NCBI RefSeq assembly: GCF_002869965.1
Contig: NZ_PEBS01000046.1
Span: 1-47,201 of the forward strand
Direction: 5' to 3'
Length of the DNA stretch: 47,201 nt
DNA from: Janthinobacterium sp. ROICE36
GTDB taxonomy: Bacteria; Pseudomonadota; Gammaproteobacteria; Burkholderiales; Burkholderiaceae_D
A model generated the notes under the pieces. The model was not told the origin of the DNA, searched no databases, and saw only the letters and a list, made by a program, of their open reading frames with translations. This document shows positions 1 to 6,455 of this stretch, in pieces. Each line of letters begins with the position of its first letter. Within the stretch, counting starts at the first letter, position 1. A program made the position numbers and the translations under genes.

Positions 1-126
1 TAGCAAGAAGTGGACGATGCCAATACGGGACTGGAAAGCGGCACTGAACCGCTTCGCCATCCAGTTTGAAGACCGGGTACCGCAGACTTAAACGAAAAAC
101 CGTTTACACAGAATTCAGTACACCCC
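1..126 (+). mobile_element. Right end of an IS256-type insertion sequence
   Basis: The window opens inside an insertion sequence. It contains the last codons of an IS256-type transposase followed by a terminal inverted-repeat-like sequence at about 101-126 (core TTTACACAGAATTCAGTACA, then a run of C). The repeat directly abuts sequence that translates, on the other strand, as an HsdS N-terminus, so the element sits inside hsdS. The exact last base is uncertain by a few positions because of the C run, and the target-site duplication cannot be tested because the left end of the element is outside the window. Confidence 0.75.
2..91 (+). CDS. IS256-family transposase, C-terminal fragment
   Basis: The first codons of the window read in one frame to a TAA at 89-91 and give 29 residues, containing KKWTMPIRDWKAALNRFAI. 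That block closely resembles the conserved C-terminus of IS256-family (mutator-type DDE) transposases, where a W-x3-R-x-W-K-x2-LN-x-F pattern is usual. The fragment is cut only by the window edge, so nothing shows the gene itself is broken. The family is recognised from memory of conserved C-termini; the catalytic DDE residues lie outside the window. Confidence 0.8.
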   Translation, partial: SKKWTMPIRDWKAALNRFAIQFEDRVPQT

Positions 127-299
127 CCAGGAATGATCAATGCCTCACAGTCGCGAAGGAATCTGGCGCTACGCTTTATTATTTTTGATCGATCAAAAAA
201 TGCGTATTCACCATCAGGAATAGCATCCTTCGTATCGGACTTTCCACTTTGTATCGAGCACAGCTCTGCCATCGGAACCGTTTGCCACCCGCCCCTCAT
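126..299 (-). pseudogene. hsdS: Type I restriction specificity subunit HsdS, N-terminal fragment cut by the IS
   Basis: An ATG at 299 overlaps the hsdM stop codon (ATGA), the classic translational coupling of hsdM and hsdS. It reads without a stop for about 58 codons up to the insertion-sequence end. The product starts MRGGWQTVPMAELCSIQSGK and continues through SDTKDAIPDGEYAFFDRSK to CEALIIPG, which is typical of the first target recognition domain of HsdS subunits. Only this fraction of a roughly 400-residue protein remains here. Without an intact HsdS, the neighbouring methyltransferase subunit has no partner encoded in this window. Seen directly: the frame and the abrupt change to IS sequence. 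Inferred: loss of specificity, unless another hsdS lies elsewhere. Confidence 0.8.
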
Positions 300-1747
300 A
301 GCAGTGCCTTGATATTCGCCAGAATCTCAGCGCTCTCCGAATCGAGCGCCGCAATCTCATCCATGATGTTCTGCGGGCTGCGATGCACCACCGCTTCACC
401 GGCATCTGGATTCTTCACTGACAGGTCGAACGTGGCCTGATCAATGCCTGCCGCTTCCACATTCCAGCTCTTTCCAGAATCCGCAAAGGTCTTTTGCAGC
501 TCCACAAATTCACTCAGGTCCGCATCGTTAAGCGGATTGGTCTTGCCCATGTTGCGACCAGGATCGAGCTGGTAGTACCAAACCTTCTTGGTAGGCGAGC
601 CCTTTACAAAAAATAGCACCACGGTTTTCACACCCGCGCCCTGGAACGTGCCTCCGGGGCAGTCCAGCACGGTATGCAGATTGCAGCTTTCCAGCAGCAG
701 CTTGCGCAGGCTTACGCTGGCGTTATCGGTGTTGCTGAGAAACGTGTTCTTGATAACGATGGCAGCCCGGCCACCGGCTTTTAGCGACTTGACGAAGTGC
801 TGCATGAACAGGAAGGCAGTCTCGCCGGTTTTGATCGGGAAGTTTTGCTGCACCTCCTGGCGTTCCTTGCCGCCAAAAGGCGGGTTGGCGAGAATTACGT
901 CGTAGCGGTCTTTCTCCTGGATGTCATTGACGTTCTCGCCCAGCGTGTTGGTGTGGATGACATTGGGGGCCTCAATGCCGTGCAGGATCATGTTCATGAT
1001 CGCAATGACATAAGCCAGGCTCTTCTTTTCTTTACCGTAGAAGGTCCTGGTTTGCAGCGTGGTCAGATCGGCGGCTTTGGTCGCCTTGGGACTCAGGTAT
1101 TCAAAGGCCTCGCACAGGAAGCCTGCCGATCCGCACGCGGCGTCATAGATGCGTTCGCCGATCTTGGGGTCCAGCACCTTTATCATGGCGCGAATCAAGG
1201 GGCGTGGCGTGTAGTACTCCCCGCCGTTGCGCCCGGCATTGCCCATGTTCTTGATCTTGGCTTCGTACAGGTGCGACAGTTCATGCTTTTCGGTCTGGGC
1301 ACGAAAGCGCAGTTCATCCACTCGTTCGATTACATCGCGCAGGTTGTAGCCGCTTTGGATGCGGTTTTTGATCTCGCCAAAGATTTCACCGATCTTGTAT
1401 TCGATGGTGTTAGGGCCAGTGGCACGCTGCTTAAAGCCTGCTAGATAGGGAAACAGCTTGCGGTCCACGAATTCCGTCAGGTCGTCGCCAGTCAATGCGG
1501 TATTGTGGTCTAGCTTACCGTCTGCCGTTTTGGGTGCGGCCCAAGTCTCCCAACGGTAGGCCTTGTCCAGAATGAAGGTGTACGCCTTGCCTTCCAGCTC
1601 GGCCTCGGTAGCCTTGTCCGCCTCCAGTGCGTCCAGGTATTTCAGGAACAGCAGCCACGATGATTGTTCGGTGTAGTCCAGTTCACTGGTGCAGCCTGCA
1701 TCCTTGTGCAGGATATCGTCGATATTCTTAAAGGTTTGTTCAAACAT
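296..1747 (-). CDS. hsdM: Type I restriction-modification system methyltransferase subunit HsdM
   Basis: 483 residues, the usual length for HsdM, the N6-adenine methyltransferase subunit of type I restriction enzymes, which uses S-adenosylmethionine and acts as a complex with HsdS. The N-terminal helical HsdM domain covers about 1-140. A GEYYTPRPLI block at 176-185 precedes motif I (DAACGSAGF, 202-210, cofactor binding) and motif IV (NPPF, 288-291, catalysis). The start at 1747 gives the typical opening MFEQTFKNIDDILHKDAG. The reading frame is intact, but the overlapping downstream hsdS is interrupted by an IS after about 58 codons. No hsdR is visible; it may lie beyond the left edge or have been lost. 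GC is lower than in the core genes further right, consistent with horizontal acquisition. Confidence 0.95.
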   Translation of the reverse strand: MFEQTFKNIDDILHKDAGCTSELDYTEQSSWLLFLKYLDALEADKATEAELEGKAYTFILDKAYRWETWAAPKTADGKLDHNTALTGDDLTEFVDRKLFPYLAGFKQRATGPNTIEYKIGEIFGEIKNRIQSGYNLRDVIERVDELRFRAQTEKHELSHLYEAKIKNMGNAGRNGGEYYTPRPLIRAMIKVLDPKIGERIYDAACGSAGFLCEAFEYLSPKATKAADLTTLQTRTFYGKEKKSLAYVIAIMNMILHGIEAPNVIHTNTLGENVNDIQEKDRYDVILANPPFGGKERQEVQQNFPIKTGETAFLFMQHFVKSLKAGGRAAIVIKNTFLSNTDNASVSLRKLLLESCNLHTVLDCPGGTFQGAGVKTVVLFFVKGSPTKKVWYYQLDPGRNMGKTNPLNDADLSEFVELQKTFADSGKSWNVEAAGIDQATFDLSVKNPDAGEAVVHRSPQNIMDEIAALDSESAEILANIKALL

Positions 1748-1806
1748 TGTTTTATTTTCTTATCCTTGGGTGCGAAAGTCCGCAGGGTGTAGCTTAACTC
1801 ATGTGT

Positions 1807-1838
1807 GGCAGTACGGAAACGATCGTTTTCGTACTGCC
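1807..1838. promoter_or_regulatory. 32-bp near-perfect palindrome upstream of the resolvase (candidate res/operator)
   Basis: The arms GGCAGTACG and CGTACTGCC flank a central GAAACGATCGTTTT; the 32 bases are self-complementary except for one mismatched pair. A second dyad, TTAGTAC...GTACTAA, lies at 1891-1913 just before the resolvase start. Serine resolvases usually act at a res region of two or three inverted-repeat subsites next to their own gene, and that region also serves as the operator. The arrangement fits, but the site is inferred from position and symmetry only. Confidence 0.5.
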
Positions 1839-1925
1839 GGAAATCTAGTGTCCGAAGAATAGCTGGTTCGATATCGGGTATGCATTACAATTAGTACACC
1901 CATTTCGTACTAACTTGGCCGGCCA

Positions 1926-2525
1926 ATGTCCCGAACTTTCATTTATGCACGAGTGAGTACCGTCGATCAAAACACCGACAACCAGATACCTGAAATCGAG
2001 TTCGCTGGTTTCGCCGTAGACAAACGTCGGATCGTTCGCGAAAGCATTAGCGGTAGCGTTGCAGCCGCTAAGCGCCCGCAGTTTGCTCGCTTGCTTGACC
2101 GTCTTGAGCCTAGCGATGTGCTAATCGTGACCAAGTTGGACCGGCTTGGTCGTAACGCCATGGACGTTCGGGCCACAGTTGAGCACCTTGCAGCCAATTC
2201 TGTTCGTGTGCATTGCTTAGTGCTCGGCGGCGTCGATTTGACCAGCGCTGCTGGCAAGATGACTATGAGCGTGTTAGGTGCAGTGGCCGAGTTTGAACGT
2301 GATCTTCTGGTGGAGCGAACCCAGGCGGGACTGGCACGTGCGCGTGCTGAAGGAAAGACGTTAGGACGACGGCCGGCGTTGACGACAGCGCAGCAAGCTG
2401 ATGCGATGGTACGCCTCTTGGCTGGCGAGTCAGTGGCCAAAATTGCCCGTGACTACGGTACGACTCGCCAGTCCATCATGCGAGTACGCGCGAAGCACAC
2501 TTCAGTCGATGCAGTCGGCTCCTGA
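1926..2525 (+). CDS. Serine recombinase / transposon resolvase
   Basis: 199 residues, the normal size of a Tn3-type resolvase or invertase. The N-terminal catalytic domain opens with YARVST, placing the nucleophilic serine at 11, and contains LDRLGR at 71-76 and the AEFERDLLVERT helix around 121-132. A Hin-type helix-turn-helix (SVAKIARDYGTTRQSIMRV) occupies about 169-187. Such enzymes resolve transposition cointegrates at res sites. The gene is flanked by a palindrome upstream and by 25-bp Tn402/Tn5053-like and 38-bp Tn3-like terminal repeats downstream, but no transposase accompanies it here. It therefore looks like the residue of a transposon, though the gene is intact. Whether it is a TniR (Tn402/Tn5053) or a TnpR (Tn3) type cannot be decided by eye. 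Confidence 0.93.
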   Translation: MSRTFIYARVSTVDQNTDNQIPEIEFAGFAVDKRRIVRESISGSVAAAKRPQFARLLDRLEPSDVLIVTKLDRLGRNAMDVRATVEHLAANSVRVHCLVLGGVDLTSAAGKMTMSVLGAVAEFERDLLVERTQAGLARARAEGKTLGRRPALTTAQQADAMVRLLAGESVAKIARDYGTTRQSIMRVRAKHTSVDAVGS

Positions 2526-2530
2526 CATTA

Positions 2531-2555
2531 GGGCAGTCGCCTTCTGAAAATGACA
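2531..2555 (-). repeat. Tn402/Tn5053-type 25-bp terminal inverted repeat, copy 1
   Basis: Read on the minus strand these 25 bases start TGTCATTTTCAGAAGGCGAC. As I recall the 25-bp terminal repeat of class 1 integrons and Tn402/Tn5053 transposons (TGTCATTTTCAGAAGACGAC and five more bases), they differ at two positions. The copy begins six bases after the resolvase stop codon. It is embedded in a longer (about 40 bp) segment repeated at 2732-2772. Confidence 0.7.
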
Positions 2556-2671
2556 GCATTCGTCGCCAAGCACCAATGTGCACGTAAAACCCTGTCGGAC
2601 CGCTGGGTATTCAGAAACGGTACTTTAGAGCATTTCCGTCACCACCCGAAGTGCTCAGCTGTAGTTTTAAG

Positions 2672-2709
2672 CTTAGCGTACTATTTTTTCCGAATTCTGT
2701 GGTCACCCC
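2672..2709 (-). repeat. Tn3-family (Tn21-like) 38-bp terminal inverted repeat
   Basis: On the minus strand the 38 bases run from GGGGTGACCACAGAATTCGG to GTACGCTAAG. They match the GGGG start, the CAGAA and CGGAAAA core and the ACGCTAAG inner end of Tn21-subgroup repeats, with the same total length. The orientation puts the transposon body to the left, so the resolvase at 1926-2525 would lie inside it. The partner end is not visible between hsdM and the resolvase. Confidence 0.6.
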
Positions 2710-2747
2710 AGACATGTTTCAGTCGGTGCAACCGACTCCTGACATTC

Positions 2748-2772
2748 GAGCAGTAGTCTTCTGAAAATAACA
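2748..2772 (-). repeat. Tn402/Tn5053-type 25-bp terminal repeat, copy 2
   Basis: The minus strand reads TGTTATTTTCAGAAGACTAC and five more bases, again close to the Tn402/Tn5053 25-bp end. It lies in the same orientation as the copy at 2531-2555 and belongs to a 40-bp direct repeat (2516-2555 and 2732-2772) sharing CTCCTGACATT upstream. Between the copies is the Tn3-type end. From 2526 to 2977 I see no supported gene, only these transposon ends. Confidence 0.6.
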
Positions 2773-2977
2773 CCCGAGTCAGATTAGCATCGCTTTCTGC
2801 ATTGCCTGACGCCCTCGCGTCATGGTCTGTGGCCTCAATCTGACAGGCATGGGGTCATGCCAATACTTAACCTGGTTTTCTGTTCCACTGCACGTCAGAT
2901 CCCATCTACGAAAAAATGTATTACGGGGACTGCTTTTGGATAATCCAGGCGATGAAGCGGTAGTGAGCGAAAGGATG

Positions 2978-3433
2978 TCATCGCCGCCGTCCACTTCCAT
3001 AGCTTCCAGGAAACATAAGACGTGAATCTAAGATATCCTCACTTTTATCAACATCTCGAATACGATTAGTTATCAAAGGCGCGGAGCTCCTTTGCGTTTG
3101 AGCAGGGGCAGGCCCAGCTAACTGTTCGAGAAGCGAAACTTTCCTTAACTTTGGCTGCTTTCCTGCATCATAGACAACCTCGAAGTTTGGTTTAAGCCTC
3201 GAAACAAGAGCTGCTCCCTCTGCTGTTCCGTGTAGAAATGATATTAAAGAAATAAGTCTGGTTGAATTTCTGTGCACGCTGTGCTGATCGAACGCCACCT
3301 GAATTGCGCGCTGCAAGAGTTCAGAACCGCACAGTTTACGTTTGTTGATAAAAATCATGAGATCAGGATCGAGGAGCAGACGAAATAAATTTTGGATCGC
3401 CTTACTGTCGTTTTGGTTTTTTCCTGCCTCCAT
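2978..3433 (-). CDS. Hypothetical protein in a low-GC segment
   Basis: 151 residues of unknown function. The start at 3433 is chosen because AAGGAG ends five bases before it; the adjacent ATG at 3436 is too close to that ribosome binding site. The N-terminal half is rich in hydrophobic and charged residues and probably helical (IQNLFRLLLDPDLMIFINKR); the C-terminal 50 residues are polar and basic and end in GRRR. There is no signal peptide or membrane segment. Base composition is markedly AT-rich compared with the core genes to the right, so it is probably foreign. I recognise no family. The strong ribosome binding site is the best evidence that it is real; the C-terminal end could have been altered by rearrangement next to the transposon ends. 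Confidence 0.55.
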   Translation of the reverse strand: MEAGKNQNDSKAIQNLFRLLLDPDLMIFINKRKLCGSELLQRAIQVAFDQHSVHRNSTRLISLISFLHGTAEGAALVSRLKPNFEVVYDAGKQPKLRKVSLLEQLAGPAPAQTQRSSAPLITNRIRDVDKSEDILDSRLMFPGSYGSGRRR

Positions 3434-3865
3434 CATATCTCCTTGTCGTTCAGACTCGCCAGCCGCTAATAATTTGGTCTAGTAGCGACTGACAGCCTCG
3501 TCTTCTACAAAGTACCGCTTTTGGCAGAAATCAGAAGTTGCCTTCGGGCGATTGTACCGTACAGGTATTGTGAGCGAAATCAGCGACGAATGCGAGCAGA
3601 GCAGTTTCAAACGCGAGCCGTTACCTATAGTTTCATAAGCGCACAGCTAACACGACGGCACTGAGCAACGACGACGCACGCGACCACCAGAGACGGCCGC
3701 TCTCACCAAGTGCGGCGCCGGCACCAGCTCCCATAAGGAGCTTCCAATTTCTGATGCCGCCTCCCAGTTGCTCAGCCGCACCACCCGACCTGTGGACGTC
3801 CCGGCGCGAAACTCGGCGCGAACTAAGTGCGGCCGTTGTTTTTCGATTACAGCCTGAGACACCTT

Positions 3866-3952
3866 ATTTTTTGTTGGTATTTTTGTTGGTATCAATCTGA
3901 TTTTTTCCTATTTTTCATAGGAGAATATGAAACCGGCAGTCGCACCAGAATT
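3866..3952. other. Candidate island boundary: tandem repeat and attachment-like sequence
   Basis: Two tandem copies of TTTTTGTTGGTAT lie at about 3866-3891. They are followed by a short hairpin (CCTAT...ATAGG, about 3908-3922) and a GCAGTCGCACCAG segment that ends like a tRNA 3' terminus (CACCA). A rho-independent terminator follows, and then sequence of core-genome composition. Tandem repeats of this kind are common as integrase arm sites at the edge of tRNA-linked islands, so this could be the right boundary of the accessory region. No integrase and no complete tRNA is visible. From 3434 to 3860 I see nothing I can support. Confidence 0.3.
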
Positions 3953-3962
3953 CAGTAGAAAA

Positions 3963-4005
3963 TCAAAGGGTTACCCGCTTCGGTTGGTAGCCCTTTTTTC
4001 TTTTC
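3963..4005 (+). terminator. Rho-independent terminator
   Basis: An AGGGTTACC / GGTAGCCCT stem with one mismatch and a short CGCTTCGGTT loop is followed by a T-rich run (TTTTTTCTTTT). No gene that it would serve lies immediately upstream, so it may be the terminator of a gene displaced by island insertion. Confidence 0.6.
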
Positions 4006-4166
4006 TACCGCCTGTGGAAGCCATCCAGGACACTGGAAAGCATCGTCATCCAGGTTGACGCATTGCTGCACCGCGCAATGACTGCCAGCACATTTAGGCG
4101 CAAGATGAGCACGTGCTTGCGCAAAGCAGGCTCCCGATGTCTGGCTTGCCTACCTGGGGAAACATC

Positions 4167-4373
4167 ATGTCCGCACACACTTACAAATTGATCGAGCTGG
4201 TCGGCACATCGACCGAGAGCAGCGATCAGGCGATACGCGATGCCATTGCCAAGGCGGCGCTGACGGTCAAGCATATGGACTGGTATGAAGTGACCGAATC
4301 ACGCGGCCATATCGTCGATGGCAAGGTGGCGCACTTCCAGGTCACGCTGAAGGTCGGCTTCAGGCTGGAATAA
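4167..4373 (+). CDS. Dodecin family protein
   Basis: 68 residues, exactly the usual dodecin size. Dodecins assemble into hollow dodecamers in the cytoplasm that bind riboflavin or FMN and buffer free flavin. The product MSAHTYKLIELVGTSTES... follows the family pattern: first strand with YKxIELVGTS, one helix (DQAIRDAIAKAALTVK), then the flavin-stacking tryptophan (W39 in MDWYEV) and the final strands with GKVAHFQVTLKVGF. The start at 4167 is preceded by a GGGGAA ribosome binding site and matches the family start; an upstream in-frame extension exists but is not family-like. It stands alone, without an operon partner. Confidence 0.93.
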   Translation: MSAHTYKLIELVGTSTESSDQAIRDAIAKAALTVKHMDWYEVTESRGHIVDGKVAHFQVTLKVGFRLE

Positions 4374-4388
4374 TGCAAGGCGGCGCGC

Positions 4389-4700
4389 TCACCGCCGCCC
4401 AGGCACTCCCCGGCTCTCCAGCCACTCCCGGCCGCCGGCCTCCAGCGCGGCCTCGATCATCTTTTCCGGCAAGCTGTAGACGGTTGCCCAGCTGGCGCGG
4501 CCATCCTGCGTATTCGCGGGGAAACTGTGCGTCTCGATGGGCCAGTGGTATTTGCGTTTGAGCGCTTTGACGATGGCGGCCAGGGAGACGCGGCCTTGCA
4601 GGGGTTCGGCGCCGGACTGGTCGCGGTTCGACAGCAGCACGGCCAGGACCTGGCCGCGGCCCGTGCGTGCGCCGGGGAAGGTGGGGGTTTTGTTTGCCAT
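4389..4700 (-). CDS. Conserved hypothetical protein
   Basis: 103 residues, no signal peptide or membrane segment. The N-terminus is basic and polar (MANKTPTFPGARTGRGQ). A central helix LQGRVSLAAIVKALKRKYHW could form a small DNA-binding or dimerisation unit, followed by SWATVYSLPEKMIEAALEAGGREWL. The frame has typical high-GC codon use, and the gene is convergent with the dodecin gene, the two stops lying 15 bases apart. The ribosome binding site is weak (AGG at short distance). I do not recognise the family. Confidence 0.6.
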   Translation of the reverse strand: MANKTPTFPGARTGRGQVLAVLLSNRDQSGAEPLQGRVSLAAIVKALKRKYHWPIETHSFPANTQDGRASWATVYSLPEKMIEAALEAGGREWLESRGVPGRR

Positions 4701-4862
4701 GGCCTATTTTACCGGGCAATGATCGGACGAGATACGCTGTGCCGCACCTTTGATCTGGCGCAAGCGCCGCATCGGCTTCGCGGCCACGATGGGTATTTCG
4801 CCAGGCGTGCCGGCGCCCCTCCGGCAGCCTGGGCCACTCATCACGGGGCACAGGAGCCTATC

Positions 4863-5237
4863 ATGCACAGCCTGAACATCCACGCCATGCTATGGCAAGC
4901 CATTGCCGATATTTCCGCCGTCGACCCGCTGCTCCCCGAGGACTTGGCCTGCTTTCGCGCATTGCGCGACGTACTACAGCGCTATGGCGCGCTCGAGCGC
5001 TTCGGCATTTACCTGATCCACCGCCATGTCGACATCGCCGACGATGAGGAGCTGATGGAATACACGGATGTGGAGCAACGCACCTTGACGGTGAAACCTG
5101 TCAAGAAAAGCGACATCGACTGGCAGCACACGACCATTACCAACTGGAAATTGACAGAAGGTGAGGAAGTGGCGCGCATCGGTTGCGGTTGCGCAAGCAA
5201 TTCGGGTGGCCACCTGGGCTATCACCGCGGGACCTGA
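4863..5237 (+). CDS. Conserved hypothetical protein
   Basis: 124 residues. The start at 4863 is chosen because of the AGGAG eight bases upstream (CACAGGAGCCTATCATG); a longer open frame begins at 4527 but overlaps the opposite-strand gene and lacks a ribosome binding site. The protein is soluble and acidic in the middle (VDIADDEELMEYTDVEQR) and ends in a conspicuous CGCASNSGGHLGYHRGT tail with two cysteines and two histidines, which could bind a metal. Function unknown. A strong terminator follows directly, so it is a single-gene transcript. Confidence 0.7.
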   Translation: MHSLNIHAMLWQAIADISAVDPLLPEDLACFRALRDVLQRYGALERFGIYLIHRHVDIADDEELMEYTDVEQRTLTVKPVKKSDIDWQHTTITNWKLTEGEEVARIGCGCASNSGGHLGYHRGT

Positions 5238-5242
5238 GGCGA

Positions 5243-5278
5243 GCCGACGCCGTCCGCCAAGCGGCGTCGGCCTTTCTT
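5243..5278 (+). terminator. Rho-independent terminator
   Basis: A perfect GCCGACGCCG / CGGCGTCGGC stem with a nine-base loop, followed by CTTTCTT, six bases after the stop of the preceding gene. Confidence 0.8.
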
Positions 5279-5448
5279 ACACCAGGCCCTATGCAGCCCG
5301 GTCCGCTTTGCGCAAGCAGTTGATTCAAATTGCTTTTTTTGTGTGGCATGCAAGCTGCTTATCTGTGTCTACGAAATGAATCCAGGCAAGTCATTCTGGA
5401 TTCTTTGTCCGCCGGATTTCCCGAGACTGACCACGATAAGAGGCTGCG

Positions 5449-6438
5449 ATGAATGTCGATCACACACGAAGCAAGACCCTGGGCTGGCTGGGCGCGCTGG
5501 CGGCGGCAAGCCTGCTGGCCAGCGGTCAGGCGCAGGCCGGCGCCTACGGCCTGGCCGTCAATGAGTTGAACAATTTCCGCATCACCACCAGCACTGGCGC
5601 GCTGTCGCTGACCGGCGCCAACCGCAATGCCAGCGACAGCGCCTTCTTCGAGGGTGGCGTAGCCGTCAATCCGCGCGCCGTCAATACCGGGCCGGCCGCC
5701 AACGCCGACGTGCTGCAAGTGTGTTCGGGCGGCGGCTGCAGCGGCTTGCCGCAAAACCACTACGCACCCAGTCCCAGTTCCACCTTGGAATTCGCGCGCG
5801 GCGATGCGCACGCCTTCGGCAATATGCTCAAAGGCGGCGCCAGCGTGCAAGCCGTGGCGGAAGCACAGCGCAACACCGTCGGCGCCGCCACGGCCATGGC
5901 CGCCGACACGCTCACCGGTTCCGTCAACCTGACCCTGTCGAGCGCCGGCTTCATCACCTTCAGCTTCATGGGACGGCGCGACCTGCGCACCAGCGTGACG
6001 ACCTCGGGCGACAAGTCGAGCGTGTCGATCATGGATATCTTCAATATCTCCTGCAACAGCGCCAGCCCCGTCGGCTGCCTGTCGAACGCGAATGCCGATG
6101 GCGTGATCTTCCAGTTCGCCCCCGACGGCAACCCGAACAATGGCAGCGACATCAACGGCAACCATGGCGCCGGCAGCCTCGACCCTTTCAGCCTGAACTT
6201 GACGGCCGGCACGAATGACCCCGCTACCGGGCGCACCTTCACGAATGGCTTTGCGCTGTTTTCCCTGACCTCGAATTTCGCCATGCCCGCCGGCAGCTAT
6301 ACCTTGAACTTTTCCAAATCCACGCGCACCGACATCGTCGTCATCGATCCCCTGGCCGTGCCGGAGCCGGGAAGCCTGTTCCTGCTGGGCCTGGGACTGA
6401 CCGCCCTGGCCTTCACGCGCCGCCGCCAGCCGACATAG
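5449..6438 (+). CDS. PEP-CTERM sorting domain-containing surface protein
   Basis: 329 residues. A signal peptide spans about 1-30 (GWLGALAAASLLASGQAQA, then GAYG). A Gly/Ser/Asn-rich beta-type body follows, with a CSGGGC pair near 90. The C-terminal PEP-CTERM sorting signal comprises AVPEPG at about 303-308, a hydrophobic stretch (LFLLGLGLTALAF) and a basic tail RRRQ. Proteins of this type are exported, recognised at PEP by exosortase and released to the surface or extracellular matrix, usually in exopolysaccharide producers. No exosortase is in the window, so it must be encoded elsewhere. An AGAGG ribosome binding site precedes the start. The body resembles no enzyme I know. It is convergent with the last gene of the tad operon, 17 bases away. 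Confidence 0.9.
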   Translation: MNVDHTRSKTLGWLGALAAASLLASGQAQAGAYGLAVNELNNFRITTSTGALSLTGANRNASDSAFFEGGVAVNPRAVNTGPAANADVLQVCSGGGCSGLPQNHYAPSPSSTLEFARGDAHAFGNMLKGGASVQAVAEAQRNTVGAATAMAADTLTGSVNLTLSSAGFITFSFMGRRDLRTSVTTSGDKSSVSIMDIFNISCNSASPVGCLSNANADGVIFQFAPDGNPNNGSDINGNHGAGSLDPFSLNLTAGTNDPATGRTFTNGFALFSLTSNFAMPAGSYTLNFSKSTRTDIVVIDPLAVPEPGSLFLLGLGLTALAFTRRRQPT

Positions 6439-6455
6439 TTACTGGCAGGGGCGCG

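Noticed and set aside
296..1747. hsdM as a functional solitary methyltransferase
   Set aside because: Type I HsdM needs HsdS for target recognition, and the overlapping hsdS is interrupted, so I describe it as a subunit gene only.
2550..2756. Open frame of 68 codons downstream of the resolvase
   Set aside because: It runs across the Tn402-like and Tn3-like terminal repeats and has no ribosome binding site.
3647..3895. Open frame of 82 codons on the minus strand starting MIPTKIPTKNK
   Set aside because: Its first codons are just the tandem repeat; the remainder is low-complexity, with no recognisable domain or ribosome binding site.
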